Assembly: GCA_036345935.2 (NCBI GenBank)
Contig: JADWOT020000404.1
Coordinates: forward strand, 1-64,000
Direction of reading: 5' to 3'
From: Taenia hydatigena
Taxonomy: Eukaryota > Platyhelminthes > Cestoda > Cyclophyllidea > Taeniidae
Length of the DNA: 64,000 bases
Under the pieces are notes generated by a model. It made no database searches. It was not told the origin of the DNA and saw nothing but the letters and a program-made list of their open reading frames with translations. This document shows positions 48,326 to 59,800 of the stretch, piece by piece; position 1 is the stretch's first letter, and each line of letters opens with the position of its first letter. The translations under genes and the position numbers were made by a program.

Positions 48326-49491
48326 CCGTTTCCATCTAAAAGGACGAAGTATGCATTTGTGAAATTGCACTGACTGATTAATTAACTCCGGTCGCTAAGT
48401 CTACTTAATGGATCCACCTTTATCAAAGAAAAGGCATTCTGAGGACAAGTTAGAGGCCTCCGTTTACGTTTAATTAGGCTGGAATTGCAAACAGTGCAAG
48501 GAAAGCCATCTATTCCTATAATGTTACACCACTTCTGAGTGCATGAGTGAGGTAGAGTTATGGTTAGGTTCGAGGCTTAGGGGATGTCAAAGGAGCAACG
48601 GGATAGGTAGTCCTAAACATCAAGAATGCCCTCCTGAACATCCATTTCAGAAGTGATATTTAATCCGCACCGAAAATTACCTTGAGAGAACTGAGATGAA
48701 TGGTGCTGCTATTCGGCATCAAACCATTTAAAGCGACGTAGCAACATGCAATAAGGATAGGAGGAAAACGATCAGATTTTGCTTTTGGATTTTATCTTAT
48801 TTGCTATAAAGGGGTTTAATCAATTGCAAAGAATAACCACTCTTAGACGAATTTGAAAGAAGACCATTTAGTTTTGGTTGAAATTACTGACGTACTGCTA
48901 AAGAGAAGGCGTGTTATATTGCTCAAAACGCCGTAGCAAAGCATTTTCACTGCTTCACATTTCAATGGTCCAATGAAATAGACCTCAGATGCAAAGCCTT
49001 AACAAAGTTGTATGATGCATGATGAGGAGGTGACATCCGAGAAGTAAAGACAAACCCAACCTATGCGGAGGAGCAGAAGCGCCTGCCTGCAAGACCTCAA
49101 GATGGTGTCAAGCACTTTCACCTAAGGACCAGTGGGTAGAGACGGAGATGCTACAGGACTAATAAAAAGTAATCCATTATTAATTGTGAGCCAACTAGAA
49201 GAATTGAGCGTACAGGAAATGCTACTAACGTGCTTTGCAAAACCACAAAGACGCCACTGTCACATATTATTTAGGCAAGTCACGTCTTCCTCTCAGTGGG
49301 CAGGTATTCAGTACTGATACACTAACCCTCGCTATTATCGAGAGGTCTTCTCTAAACACATTCGCATTTCATCAAATTCTATCGAGCAGATAGATCTCGG
49401 CTATGAGCTTCGTTGGTCTTTTGTACGTGACTGACACACCGTCAAAATCGGCGTCTACAGTGCATCACGTGCCCACACACAACCCCTCCGG
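48326..49491. other. Unique sequence, nothing recognised
   Basis: A+T-rich with short frames only (a 61-codon frame at 49,132-49,317). No RNA gene or repeat noticed up to the start of block D. Confidence 0.4.
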
Positions 49492-50270
49492 CCTGCATGC
49501 TGCCCAGGCAGGTGCCTTTCCGAGGCACGTGTATCTCAGCGCTTCTTGGTCTACTCATTTTTCTTGCATCGAACGCATGCACTCAAGCCACACGAATGGT
49601 TATTGCTGTGGTCGATGCACAGCATGCTTGTAGGAAAGCATGCGATTTCTGCCGACACCCAATTGTTGAAGTTGTCGAGCATGAGAAGACTAATTCTTTA
49701 GCACTATGTTTATGTGATAAGTTGCCGTGATTCACACACTTCCTTGCCTTTGTTTTGTTCGTACCAGCAAAATTAACCGTCTGAGAAGATATGCAGACCA
49801 TTATGGCCACAGGAAACGGGTGATTGAATTTTGAGGGTAGCGCTTAAAACGACAACGACTTGTAACATAGTGACACAGTCAGACTTAGTCCGCGCAGGCT
49901 CAATAGCTTTCCTCTTTTCGTAGACTTCTAGTTATGTTTAAGTTTTGGGTCGCACGACCTAAAATTTGCCTCACTTTGCAACTGATGACAGACGACTCCA
50001 AAATAAACTTATCAGAATGAATTGCCTTTTAGGAGCTGCATGCACTTATTTCACACGGCAATACTTTATCCACTCTCCGATAATCTGATCGATGCACATT
50101 AGACAAATCTATCTGCCAATAGCCATTTGAGGAACGGTTGCGTCAGACCATGTGATTGCTTATTAGCAGTGAGCGGACAATAGTGTGGATACCATTGCAT
50201 AAAGGCTTCTGAGGTTCCATTTTATTTCGCTGTGTTTGTAACAGGTCGACAATGGTAAATCCGGTAATTG
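49492..50270 (-). repeat. Block D, inverted copy of the end of block A
   Basis: The reverse complement matches about 35,520-36,328. Shared words include CACAGCAATAACC, CGCATGCTTTCCT, GGTCGTGCGA and CAATGGCATCCATACC in forms that differ slightly. It begins sharply at 49,492. It supplies the piece of A that is missing from C, so D and C were probably one unit that has been separated. Confidence 0.75.
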
Positions 50271-51878
50271 TGGTGACCAGGTTACTTTGCAGCAATGCGT
50301 TGACGTCTCCATAGCGCCAATTATTTAAGGCTTTGCATCTTTGATGGACATCAAATCCGCACTGGCTTACTCCAATAATGGCTGGTGTGAAATGGTTCAC
50401 AACGTGAAATCACTGGTGCACCGCTTGGAATGGCTTCAGAGGTGTGCAGCTACCTTAGCGCCTCCAATCTGGTTACTCTTCACACGGCCAATTGACTATG
50501 GAGGTGGATTATTTCTACGTGTCAATTCCCACTCTTGGGTGTCAGCACATTTAAATAAATCGCGCTTCACAAATGTCCTTGCCAGCTACTGTTCTCACAT
50601 CCCCTACCAACTTCCATACAAAACGATTTCCAAGCTCTTTAACATGAGGAGGAGCAGTTGGATTCCAATCGGCGCTTTCTAATCGCATTTGAATCCAAGT
50701 AACTCTACAATATCATATATTTCGGCCTCTTCCTTAGCTCTTTATCAACACATGATGTCGAAAAAGGAACTTATGTTTCAATTTATAGCTCCAAATGCTG
50801 CATTTGCCAATCAGTCTCCAGCAAATAAGAAACGATCCTACTGTAGCCTGCTTGCGTAAAGAAGTGTTGTTACATTGAAATATATGGGTTGTATTATCAA
50901 TCGAATCAGGCTTCTGAAGAAATGTTGCACGCATTGCGATTATGAATGTGTTATGTATCTGGTGAGTCCTTTACACTTCGGTAGGTAGGGTTCGCTAGTC
51001 ACCTTCGGGTCTTTCGCGTCCTGTCAGATAGTAGTTATTACAGTCACTTTCGACGGGCAGGAAATCAGTCGAATGAGGTGAAATGCCTCTCAGAATTTCC
51101 TAAAGACCTCGGTGTCTCCAATGCCTTTACGCTGATTGCCATATCAACGAGTTGGCGACCGAATAGACCTCATTAGCTGGCCTAGTATGATGAACGGGAT
51201 TCGATAGGACGTGATTTGTGCAAGAATAAAGCACAATCAAAAGTACACTTTGTACCAACAAAGAGACAGCAAAAATGGTCAAGTCTTCTGCGTTTTTAAA
51301 AGCAGTGATGTGCTTATCTCCCCTGCCTCTAATTCGGTTGGTTGGGTAATTAAGTAGGTAATAAACTTAAAGAATCCGTGCAAATGACAGGCTAAGAATC
51401 AGCATGGTATCTAGATTGGTTCAATTCTGCGCACAGTTGCCGGAATCGGAAAGACTTCCGTAGTGCAAATATGGCCCGCCGGACAGGCAGAGTAGAGGCC
51501 AGTGTAATATTCCTTGGTCGGAAGCGCCCATTTTCTGGGCCGCGAATAATGAGTCTTGCGCCGAGAGAAGAAAGTGGCACATGGGGTCTGGTTAATAATG
51601 CTGAAAGTCAGGATCACTTAGTGAACCACCACTCGTCCCCCTTGCTCGTCGTCGTCGGCTGGAACGCCTGCTTCACAAGGCGTCTACCACAAACGCAGCC
51701 TTAACCACTGCAATGGCGTCATTAAAAGTAGAAGTTATTCGTGCATACGGAGATGCTGAAACCACCGCATTACAGTTGCAAAGAATAGACTGATATAAGA
51801 AGGAGGTGTACTGCTTGACCACAGCGGATGGCAATGATGAGGAAGAAGAGGAGTTAAAAGGAAAGGACAGCAGATGTT
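50271..51878. other. Unique sequence, nothing firm
   Basis: A 113-codon plus frame at 50,341-50,682 (starting MDIKSALAYSNNGWCEMV after an initial Met) is the only sizeable one. It has no clear splice sites and its length is within chance. No repeat was seen until the tRNA at 51,879. Confidence 0.35.
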
Positions 51879-51951
51879 GGTCTCGTGGCCTAATGGATAA
51901 GGCGTCTGACTTCGGATCAGAAGACTACGGGTTCGAGTCCCGTCGGGGCCG
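51879..51951 (+). tRNA. tRNA-Arg(TCG), head of element copy 2
   Basis: A complete 73-nt cloverleaf with a fully paired acceptor (GGTCTCG/CGGGGCC, two G-U). The A box is TGGCCTAATGG, the anticodon stem TCTGA/TCAGA, the loop CTTCGGA giving TCG, the T arm ACGGG-TTCGAGT-CCCGT, and the discriminator is G. It is the best-formed of the Arg tRNAs that sit in the composite element. The DNA just after it (CTTATTTCCTCCGCTGCTTG) matches the body that follows the ACG copies. It is therefore either an active tRNA gene carried by the element or the element's own tRNA-derived promoter. The downstream T run is only three. Confidence 0.85.
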
Positions 51952-52380
51952 TAAAATTACCTTATTTCCTCCGCTGCTTGTAGTGGCACCGTATCTGTCC
52001 AGCAACGACTAAAACAAGAAGGCACCAGAGGGGAAAAGACAGTCGATTGCACTAGAAAGGAAGCGATTGAATTATTAGCATGTCCAGTGAAAGCCTCGAA
52101 TCCTCAGCATCTACACTGTTAGGACAATGCCTAACTTAATAGAACACCTCTCCACCACCAGTTTCCTTCATTCTTCTCTATTCCTCTCCACTCCCTCTAC
52201 CATCACCTATTTCCCACGCATTTACCTTTGCACTCACTTCCTGACTCAATTTTGCATCTAACCCCTCTCCTCCGATCAGGTGCTATGCTTTGCCGCGGTG
52301 AGATATGGAATGACTCATATGGTAGTTAAGGTGTGACTGGATGAATTGGCGCATTTGGCGTGCCTCTACTGCTGGTCACT
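51879..52380 (+). mobile_element. Composite tRNA element, copy 2
   Basis: The order is tRNA-Arg head, 132-bp body, opposed tRNA-like module (52,084-52,156, minus, with B-box-like GGATTCGAGGC), then a pyrimidine-rich stretch and a distal part sharing GCTATGCTTTGCCGC with the other copies. The 5' boundary coincides with the tRNA start, as expected of a retroposon transcribed by RNA polymerase III. The distal end is uncertain. No target-site duplication was identified. Confidence 0.5.
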
Positions 52381-52899
52381 CATGCCACACTAGACTGACG
52401 GTGCAAAATCTGTGAGTTGATGGGTCGGTTGCAGTGACTGATGAATGGTTGAGGAATGAGGCAGGATACGGCAGAGCAGAGAAGAGCAGGCGTTGTTTCA
52501 TTCATATGCGAATTCGACGTTATCGATCTTTTGCAGCGCACTCGTCCCAGCGGCAAACACACCTGTCGGACATTCGTAGAACGTGAATTCAAATGCGCAC
52601 CGCCCTGAGACTACTGGCTAGAAAAGAGAGAAGTGGCAAAGTCCAATTGTGATTTGAGGATGAAATCGAACGGGCAATCAATCACATGTATTTATAAGCA
52701 GATAATAAAGTAGATGAGCAGATAAAAATACTAAAGAATAGACGATTAGATGAAAAGGCGAATAAAGAGAATGAATGGTTGCTCGTGCATTTTGCAGAAT
52801 TTATTCTCAGCGATAAATAGGCGCCTGGATTTCCAATGACTCCCATTTCATCGAATATTGCTCATCCTGTCGCCAGTCAGCGAGAGCAGTACTTAGTTA

Positions 52900-53347
52900 G
52901 GCACTGCCTTTAGCGCTTAGGGGAATGTGGCGAGGGGAAGAAGGCGTGGGGACATGAGGAGGGAATATAAGGGAGTGCGTGTGAAGGCATGGGAGTAGGA
53001 AGCAGTTCGTAGTGAGATAATGAAGGAAAAATGAGAGTAGAGGATTGTTGGTGGTGGTGAGGCAGGTTGGCAGGTTAGGTCGTCGCCCTAGTAACGTAGG
53101 CGTCGGGGATTTAAGCCTCTTACTAGGCATGATAACTTTTCACCTCCCACTTTTGGTCGATTCATTGCCTCCCTCCGCATTGCGCCAAAGTAGTACGTAC
53201 ATCCCTCTTAATGCAGTTCGTTTGTAGACTTACATGGTGCCACTGCAAGCAGAGGGGGAGATGGAGAATCCCTACGACTTTGGTGGTATTCTAGGCCAAA
53301 ATCTTTTGATCCGTAGTCAGATGCCCTATCCATTAGGCCACGGATTC
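52900..53347 (-). mobile_element. Composite tRNA element, copy 3 (head truncated)
   Basis: Reading leftward, a 5' half of tRNA-Arg(ACG) up to the anticodon arm (53,305-53,347) is followed by the shared body. Next comes an opposed tRNA-like module at 53,055-53,125 (B-box-like GGATTTAAGCC) and the pyrimidine-rich part. The 3' half of the tRNA is lost. It is tail-to-tail with copy 2. Confidence 0.55.
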
Positions 53348-53385
53348 ATCGAGCCTATTTTCCCTTTTTACCTCTACCTCTCTGC

Positions 53386-53411
53386 CATCATCATCATCAT
53401 CATCATCATCA
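53386..53411. repeat. (CAT)8 microsatellite
   Basis: A perfect CAT trinucleotide tract of 26 bp, about 40 bp outside the tRNA end of element copy 3. Confidence 0.95.
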
Positions 53412-55436
53412 CTTGCTGTTGCTTCTGCAATTAAGCAGCACACTTCCTCCTTAAACCGACCCACTCTTTGCAACGGTAATGTAATAGCGCTAATGTTTTC
53501 GTAAGTACAAACTACTTTTGCTTCCAATGGCGCCTGTAGCAGTGGAAGTAGTTGCGTTCGCTGTAGATGCCTTCTGAAGCGGACATGCCAGCCGGCGACA
53601 AACGGGCGGTGAGGAGGGGTGGTGGTCATCACATCTGCCGTGGTGGTAACAGCGGTGACGATACCATTATGTGGTGGTCAGCATTCGGGATTTTGAGAAG
53701 CGCTGAGACACACGTGCCTCGGAAAATCACCTACCTTGGCAGCATGCAGGCCGAAGGAAGTGAATGACAAGCAAGCGGTTGCTTCGATTGTTCTCAGATA
53801 GTGTCACCAATAACATGCCCTTGATCACACGATTTTATGGAAAGAAAAGTATGGAGTAGGTTGGCAGTTTCTTGCCTTATGCAGATCAGAGTTCACTTCA
53901 AAAATATCTTTTATTTTGCGGAACACAATTTTCCAGTTTCATTCCAATTCGTCCTATCTTATGTCGCTCCATTGTTATCACCTTCGCGTGCATGCAACAA
54001 GGTCCGATCACCACATACATGCAAACGTCTCGGAAGCGGCTACTGTGGTGCATCTGTAGGTAAGTCAATTTTACTTGCATTAAGCAATCTTCGTCAGGGT
54101 GTGTCATCGACCTGGTTTTTGCACCCTATTTAGGGTACCGACCCCACAATGTAGGGGCAAATTCCCACAAATGTTAGAACTGATGCACTGTGTATTTTCT
54201 AGGCATACGCTATGTGATTCGGACGAGCCATGGCTGAATGAGGGATTCTGTAATGAGTAGTGTTCCACCATCTCAGCTGTCAGTGTAATACGATTGGATT
54301 CTCATCTTTAGCCTTGATCCTTAGACCTTCGTAATGAGTGCAATGATCACAAAGGCAGGGAAAAGTGATCGAGGCTGAGCTCATTCAGACTAGCTTCACG
54401 TTCAGTTGCAGATGATGCTCCCTCCACTAACCCATTCGTGGTCACTGACCACCTCGCACTTAAAAGGCGCATTCAGGCAAGCATTGCAACAGTTTTGCTA
54501 CTTTCGGGAACTGTTCAGCCCTTAGATGAACATTAAAGTGCGGCCATCAATTACAGAATGCTTGCAAGACCACGAACAAATTAAACGTTAGCAGATCCGT
54601 GCAAAACACCAGGAGGAATAATTCGTTTTACCGTTCAACCAAGACTAATGTTAACGAACAAACATTCAATTCCTGATTGCTGCCCTAAATCAGTGGAAAA
54701 TGAACGCATGCGGGTGCTCTGAGCAGCGTCTGCCAATGGGAATGCGAGACATAAATAAATTAGCGGTGCGCGAAATTTGTGAATGGTGATACGCTTTCTG
54801 CATCATGGGATCCCCACTAGCAGGCATCCACTGAAAACACTCAGCCTATTCGTTAATATTCCTGGATTGTTATGTCTGGGAATGCTTTAGAACCCCAAAT
54901 GTACAGCCCAGAATTTATTTTAACTAAAAAGTTTTACATGTCAGCTTTCCCATGAATCTAATTTCTGCAAAAAACAAAATAGCATTAAATAATCTACCTA
55001 CCCACCCATCTACGCATTCGATCCATCAGTTTGGGTGTGGTGTGAGTGCACGATACTAGAGCGGGTAGCTGCTAAGGAAACAGGACATGGTGAGGCCGAG
55101 GCAATGAGGTAGGAAAAACTCAACTGGTTCACGAGTGCTCTGATCCCTAAGCTACGGAGACTGCTAAAACCTTGTTTCAAACTTCTTCCTTGTCCACTGG
55201 TGCAATAAGCGACGCCGCTGGTCACACTTCACCTATCACACATTTCATTCCATGTGTCATAACGGCGAAGCGTGGCATCTGTTCGAAGGAGGGGGGTTAG
55301 CAACAGGAGGAAATGAGTAGGAGAAGAAGGGTGGGAAGCACAAAAGGTGTGAACATAAGGGAGTGAGTGCAAAGGAAAAGTAGTATGAAGGATTTGGTAG
55401 TGAGATAACAAAAGAGAAATGAGGGTAGAGGATTTG

Positions 55437-55510
55437 TGGTGATGAGGCATATCAGTAGGTTGAGGCGTCGTCCTAATAACGTGGATGTTATGGATTCTAG
55501 CCTCTCACCA
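55437..55510 (+). repeat. tRNA-like module 2 of composite element, copy 4
   Basis: Equivalent to 38,000-38,073: ends TGGTGA/TCACCA, A-box-like ATATCAGTAGGTTGAGGCG, CTAATAA loop and B-box-like GGATTCTAGCC. It faces the tRNA-Arg remnant at 55,665-55,737. Confidence 0.45.
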
Positions 55511-55664
55511 GGCATGATGACATTCCACTTTCCCCATTTTAGCTCAATTTACTGCCCCTTCCTTCATGCATCTAATTAGGTGTCACATCCATCCCTCCTG
55601 ATGCAATCCATAGTTGGACAGGCACGGTGCTACTACATGCAGCAGGAGAAATAAAGGAGTTTTA

Positions 55665-55737
55665 CGGCTCCGGCAGGACTAGAACCCACAGTCCTCCGAT
55701 CCGTAGTCAGACGCCCTAACCATTAGGCCACAGAACG
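55665..55737 (-). pseudogene. tRNA-Arg(ACG) pseudogene, element copy 4
   Basis: A full-length relative of 38,228-38,300 with the ACG loop (CTACGGA) kept. The T loop is changed to TTCTAGT, which breaks the B box. The anticodon stem is weakened (TCTGA/TCGGA) and the first acceptor pair is C-C. It arose with the E/E' duplication and has decayed. Confidence 0.7.
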
Positions 55738-56236
55738 GACGCCTCCGCTGTTATATTTACTTTACGCATTTGCAGATACCCTCACTAGTGGTTCCTTCAC
55801 ATCGTACGCATTGCCTAGACACGTCAGTACTTTTTGACAAAGACACATCAACTGTTTACTCCCCCTTCTTTCTATGATTTACGACACATCGTAGAATCGC
55901 GGTTTGTGATTGGTGGATAACTGTGACATGACTGAGCTGTCCATCGGATAACAGCATTGCGGCCCAAACATTTGAACTTCTAAAAGAGGTGGTATTGGAC
56001 ACAGCTCGGCTGGGTCCTACTTTCCCTCTAACCAGAAATAGATTTTCGGTTACAGTTACGACAAAATTAGGTCGAAGCACCTTTTTCAGCATCGTAAGTA
56101 CAGCTTTCCCTTTATTAAATGGCGCAGTTGGAAGTATTTAAAATTTCAGGACTAAGTCTGTAACATTGGCGGGCTAAGGACGAATCGCTTTCAATGGCTA
56201 GCATTTTATCGCTGAAGGGAAGGTAACTGCTTTTGT

Positions 56237-56596
56237 TTGATTTATCAGAGGATATTGTCATCTTGGGGGGAGCTGTTGCCCACTTGCATCTTGTCTGCGG
56301 AAATCAATGTGGAACAAATGCCCTTTCACCGAATGGTTGAAAAATCATACATTGAGATGAGAACGCATGAAGCGAGCATAATAAGCTTTGCAAAACAAGC
56401 TTTTCTAGCATCTAATTTAACAATAATTAGCCTCGCAGCAATAGCGTTTGCTATTATAAAGAGATCGCCGGAGGTAGCTGGGCAGAAGCATGAGAAAACG
56501 AAATCAAATCTCCAAAAACAGAGGCAAAAATTATTTAGCTTATCTAATCCAGTGTTTGAAGCATGCAACCTAAGAAATGTAGAAGCTAAACAGTAA
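56237..56596 (+). CDS. Possible membrane-protein end with one transmembrane helix
   Basis: From about 56,305 the frame reads NVEQMPFHRMVEKSYIEM, then a hydrophobic helix in ASNLTIISLAAIAFAIIKRS, then a Lys/Gln-rich tail with an NPVF motif and a stop at 56,594-56,596. This is the layout of a single-pass protein with a short cytoplasmic tail. The first 26 bp lie in block E', so the real start must be a later Met or a splice site. It fills most of the only unique stretch between E' and C. No family is recognised. Length is near chance. Confidence 0.28.
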   Translation: MIYQRILSSWGELLPTCILSAEINVEQMPFHRMVEKSYIEMRTHEASIISFAKQAFLASNLTIISLAAIAFAIIKRSPEVAGQKHEKTKSNLQKQRQKLFSLSNPVFEACNLRNVEAKQ

Positions 56597-56888
56597 ATGC
56601 TCAGTTAGCGTTTTGCTCATGAAAGGAAGACAAAGTGGAAAGTCGCTAGCAAGAGCCTCAAAATGTTCCAAGTCGTCAATATTATTTGTAAAATTTGAAG
56701 AAACGGTATGATGATCGTACCAATGCATTCATGCTGACGAGGCTGCCAAAGACTAGTGAATGCTACTGGGTGAAATCGCTTTACTATACCACCCGTAGAT
56801 GCTAGATAATAATTGCGGCAAGAAGTACGATCTAACGGCAGAATTTGATAAATTCGGTTGTTCTAAGCTTGTTAACCAATGATGACCG
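56263..56888. other. Unique insert between E' and C
   Basis: This stretch has no counterpart in the A, B or E blocks, which abut differently elsewhere. It contains the frame at 56,237-56,596. Confidence 0.55.
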
Positions 56889-56889
56889 C

Positions 56890-59800
56890 ATACCATTATG
56901 CAGCTGCATGCTTGAAATGCTCCGTCCAACTATGTGTTTATGTTCTCTCGTTGAGTAGACTTCATCAAAACGCGTGGGCTGAAGTCAACTCACATTTGTA
57001 GTGGTGAAGCGAATTCTCCAGCTGTGTAGAGCGCCTAAAAGGGCAGCGTCTGGAAAGTCTGCTTCATTGCACCTATTAGACATGAGGCGACCAGTGATCG
57101 CAAATCTCTTTGCAAGGGTAGTTTTCGTTGATTTTTGATGTGAGGAAAACGAACTCTAGTTTCTGCACTGTGTTCAATAAAGTGCAAATAAATTATGACT
57201 CTATATGATTATTTTATTAGTTCTGGAGGTGTAAATGCCGAAGATGGGAAGACTAATCCCGTGTCGCTTGCACTCGAGTCTGCCGCGTGTATGACAGGCA
57301 CAAGCCAGTGAATGTGACCAACTCATTCTAACAATTTTATCAACTGCCTTTATTGCCCCAAGTATCCATGTGCCAATGATTATGTGCGCAGTTTGTCCAG
57401 CTTCAAGTATTTGCACTTGTAAAATGAGGGTGATTTTTAAAAGGCGTAACTCACCATACTTTGCTCAAGCCACGGCAAATTATGATTTGGTTGGCTTTGT
57501 TTTATTGACTCATTTGATCAGTATTTTGACACCACCAACATGTTGTCTCACCTATGTTTTCACCATGCTGTCCATTTATGTGTTGGATGCTTGGTCGATG
57601 GAACATCTGAATGTAGATGCCTTGCACAGCATGTGCGGAGTAAAATAGATAGATTGAAATTGTCACAGTTCGCGCATGCCTTGCATTTCGTGAACGTAGA
57701 GCTCTCGAATTTCGCTAGAGTACTCATGAGCCATTCCTAAGCCGTTTGAGATGTTGAGCTATTTTGTCAGCGATTTGATTAAGCGAGGTGGTATTTACGC
57801 ATCCGTTCGACTTCTAAAATATGCTGACAGGCCTTAAGTGGCGAAGAGTGAAGTAGTTAATGGGTTACAGTGACAATCGCTCGTGTATCTGTCAGACTGA
57901 TGCGAAGGAAGGTAGATGCATGAAAGTCGGTCAGAAAGGTGGTACAGTATGCCGAACGATAGTAGTAATAGGGGGCAGAGAGGCGCATTCATGAATCTGA
58001 TGCTCTAACAGCATCGCACTTGTATGAGATGAAGATGGCAAAGTGGAATTGCGTGGCAGTGTGCTATAGCCTATAGGAATGAAGGAAGAAAGATAGCGAC
58101 CAAAGAAGAGATACATCTGCCAGGGGAATGATTCATTATTCCTCTCAGTCTAGTATTGGGTCTTACCTTAGTAGCCATCCCTGATTGAAAAATTCTCACC
58201 ATAGTAGTAGTTTAATGAGCCGAAGGAGGCGGTGCGATGATGTGCCGACACGGAGTCCATTTAACTCAGCCATAAATTCAGAGGAACCGTCAATACTGCT
58301 GCTAAACTCCTGAAAGGATATTTTGCTTATTTTGCTCATTTACTAAAAGACCAAAAATAGGTGCATTGCTTTCTTGCATAGACCATTTTATCCATGGATA
58401 GGGTTGTGGCCCCAAAAGAGTGAAAACGAGAAGAGAGACCATTAGGAGATGGCAGTGATATGGAGTTCACTTGCGCTCACTTCCATAGCAACAGCAGGTG
58501 ACATTTTTTAATGAAATTAGAGCAGAGCGAATACAAATCCTAATTTCTTAATTAGGATTTCAAAGCATTGTCTAGTCAGCCATCTGCTGCCAGCCATTTG
58601 TTTTAATCAAGTTTTCTCTTTCCAATTTTTATATGCGCCGAGATTTCCACCCAGGTACTCAACGAAGTGGTCTAGGAGCAGATGTCATCATAATGAAGAA
58701 TGCTAGAACTGCTGAGTGCAGTGACTACTTATAAGAATCCCACTGAGTTTACAATGGAAGCGCGAGAAGGCGTTGTACTAGAAGCATGCCTCTTACCATT
58801 CACATCGACTTCTTCATCGGTGGCACGTGTGGAAATGAAGCAGCTGCACATGTAGCGATTGGCGTGGAATTCGGTTTTGCTCTGCCTGATGTCCAAAGAG
58901 AATTCGCACCGTGACGTAGGGTCAATCGGGACCGCAGCACTTTACGTGTCGAAGGTTTTATCGGTCAAGTGAGTGGAGTCGGACAGCCTCTGAAGCCTTG
59001 ATTTACACCTCACCTCACCGAGAACGAGCACTACTTTTCATGAGATTATGCCTTTTAGCTAGGAATATTTTATGTATGGTGACACGAAACTTACTTTCAC
59101 TCATTTTTCGGACTCTACAGGGGTGGTGGCCCTGTAGTTTATGGATTTGAGGTCACAGTGGTATAAGGTCAGTCGAGTCTGTGCCATTGCAAGCATTCAG
59201 CGCGCCAATATTCAGGGTCGGTGCGTGAGTTGCTAGCATCCGCTTGCATTGTGGAACATTAAAGCCCCTTCCCGGTCAGCCTTGTCCGATTAGTTGATAA
59301 AATCATGCGTGCAGATAGGCAGTCGTGGGCGGAGGCACTCTTAACCACGGCTGTTTTGTCCTTGCAAAGTATACACAGTCCTAAGTAAATTTATTTGTGG
59401 TAATTGTGTTTAAGGCGATTAACTAAAGACTTTATCAACGAAATCTCACAGTATTTTGCCGCTGAAATTGAATTAGCTAGTTTCACCCAATGTTTAAATC
59501 AAAATTGAGGATTGAAATTTGTTCCCCATAACCCTCATGCTGTGTGTCGTAAAAGAGTTCAAACTGACGATTGCTCGTTCTAATACAGTTCGCCTGCGTC
59601 GAAGTCAATAAAATTTGAGATGCATGTCTACCACTTGATCAAGGTGTTTTTGCGGCTACAATCGCTGTTGAGGCGTGTTGTCATGGCAGCTCAAACCGCA
59701 CTTAGTTAACCGGGGTTTTTCATAAGCTGTGCATGCCCAACAAGATTCATCTAAAAAAACAAACTTTTGATCAAAATTGAGATGTTTGTACGAAAATAAA

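Larger units (their letters stand above)
53693..56262 (+). repeat. Block E', direct copy of E
   Basis: Homology to E starts near GCTGAGACACACGTGCC and ends at ATCATCTTG-type sequence near 56,262, the same place where E joins B. It carries element copy 4. Frame ends similar to E (RQGVSSTWFLHPI near 54,130) persist, but surrounding codons differ freely. Confidence 0.75.

Noticed and set aside
53567..53767. YLGSMQAEGSE at the end of a frame, resembling the YLG motif of LINE reverse transcriptases
   Set aside because: No other reverse-transcriptase motif is found nearby on the strand, and the stretch is only the start of block E'.
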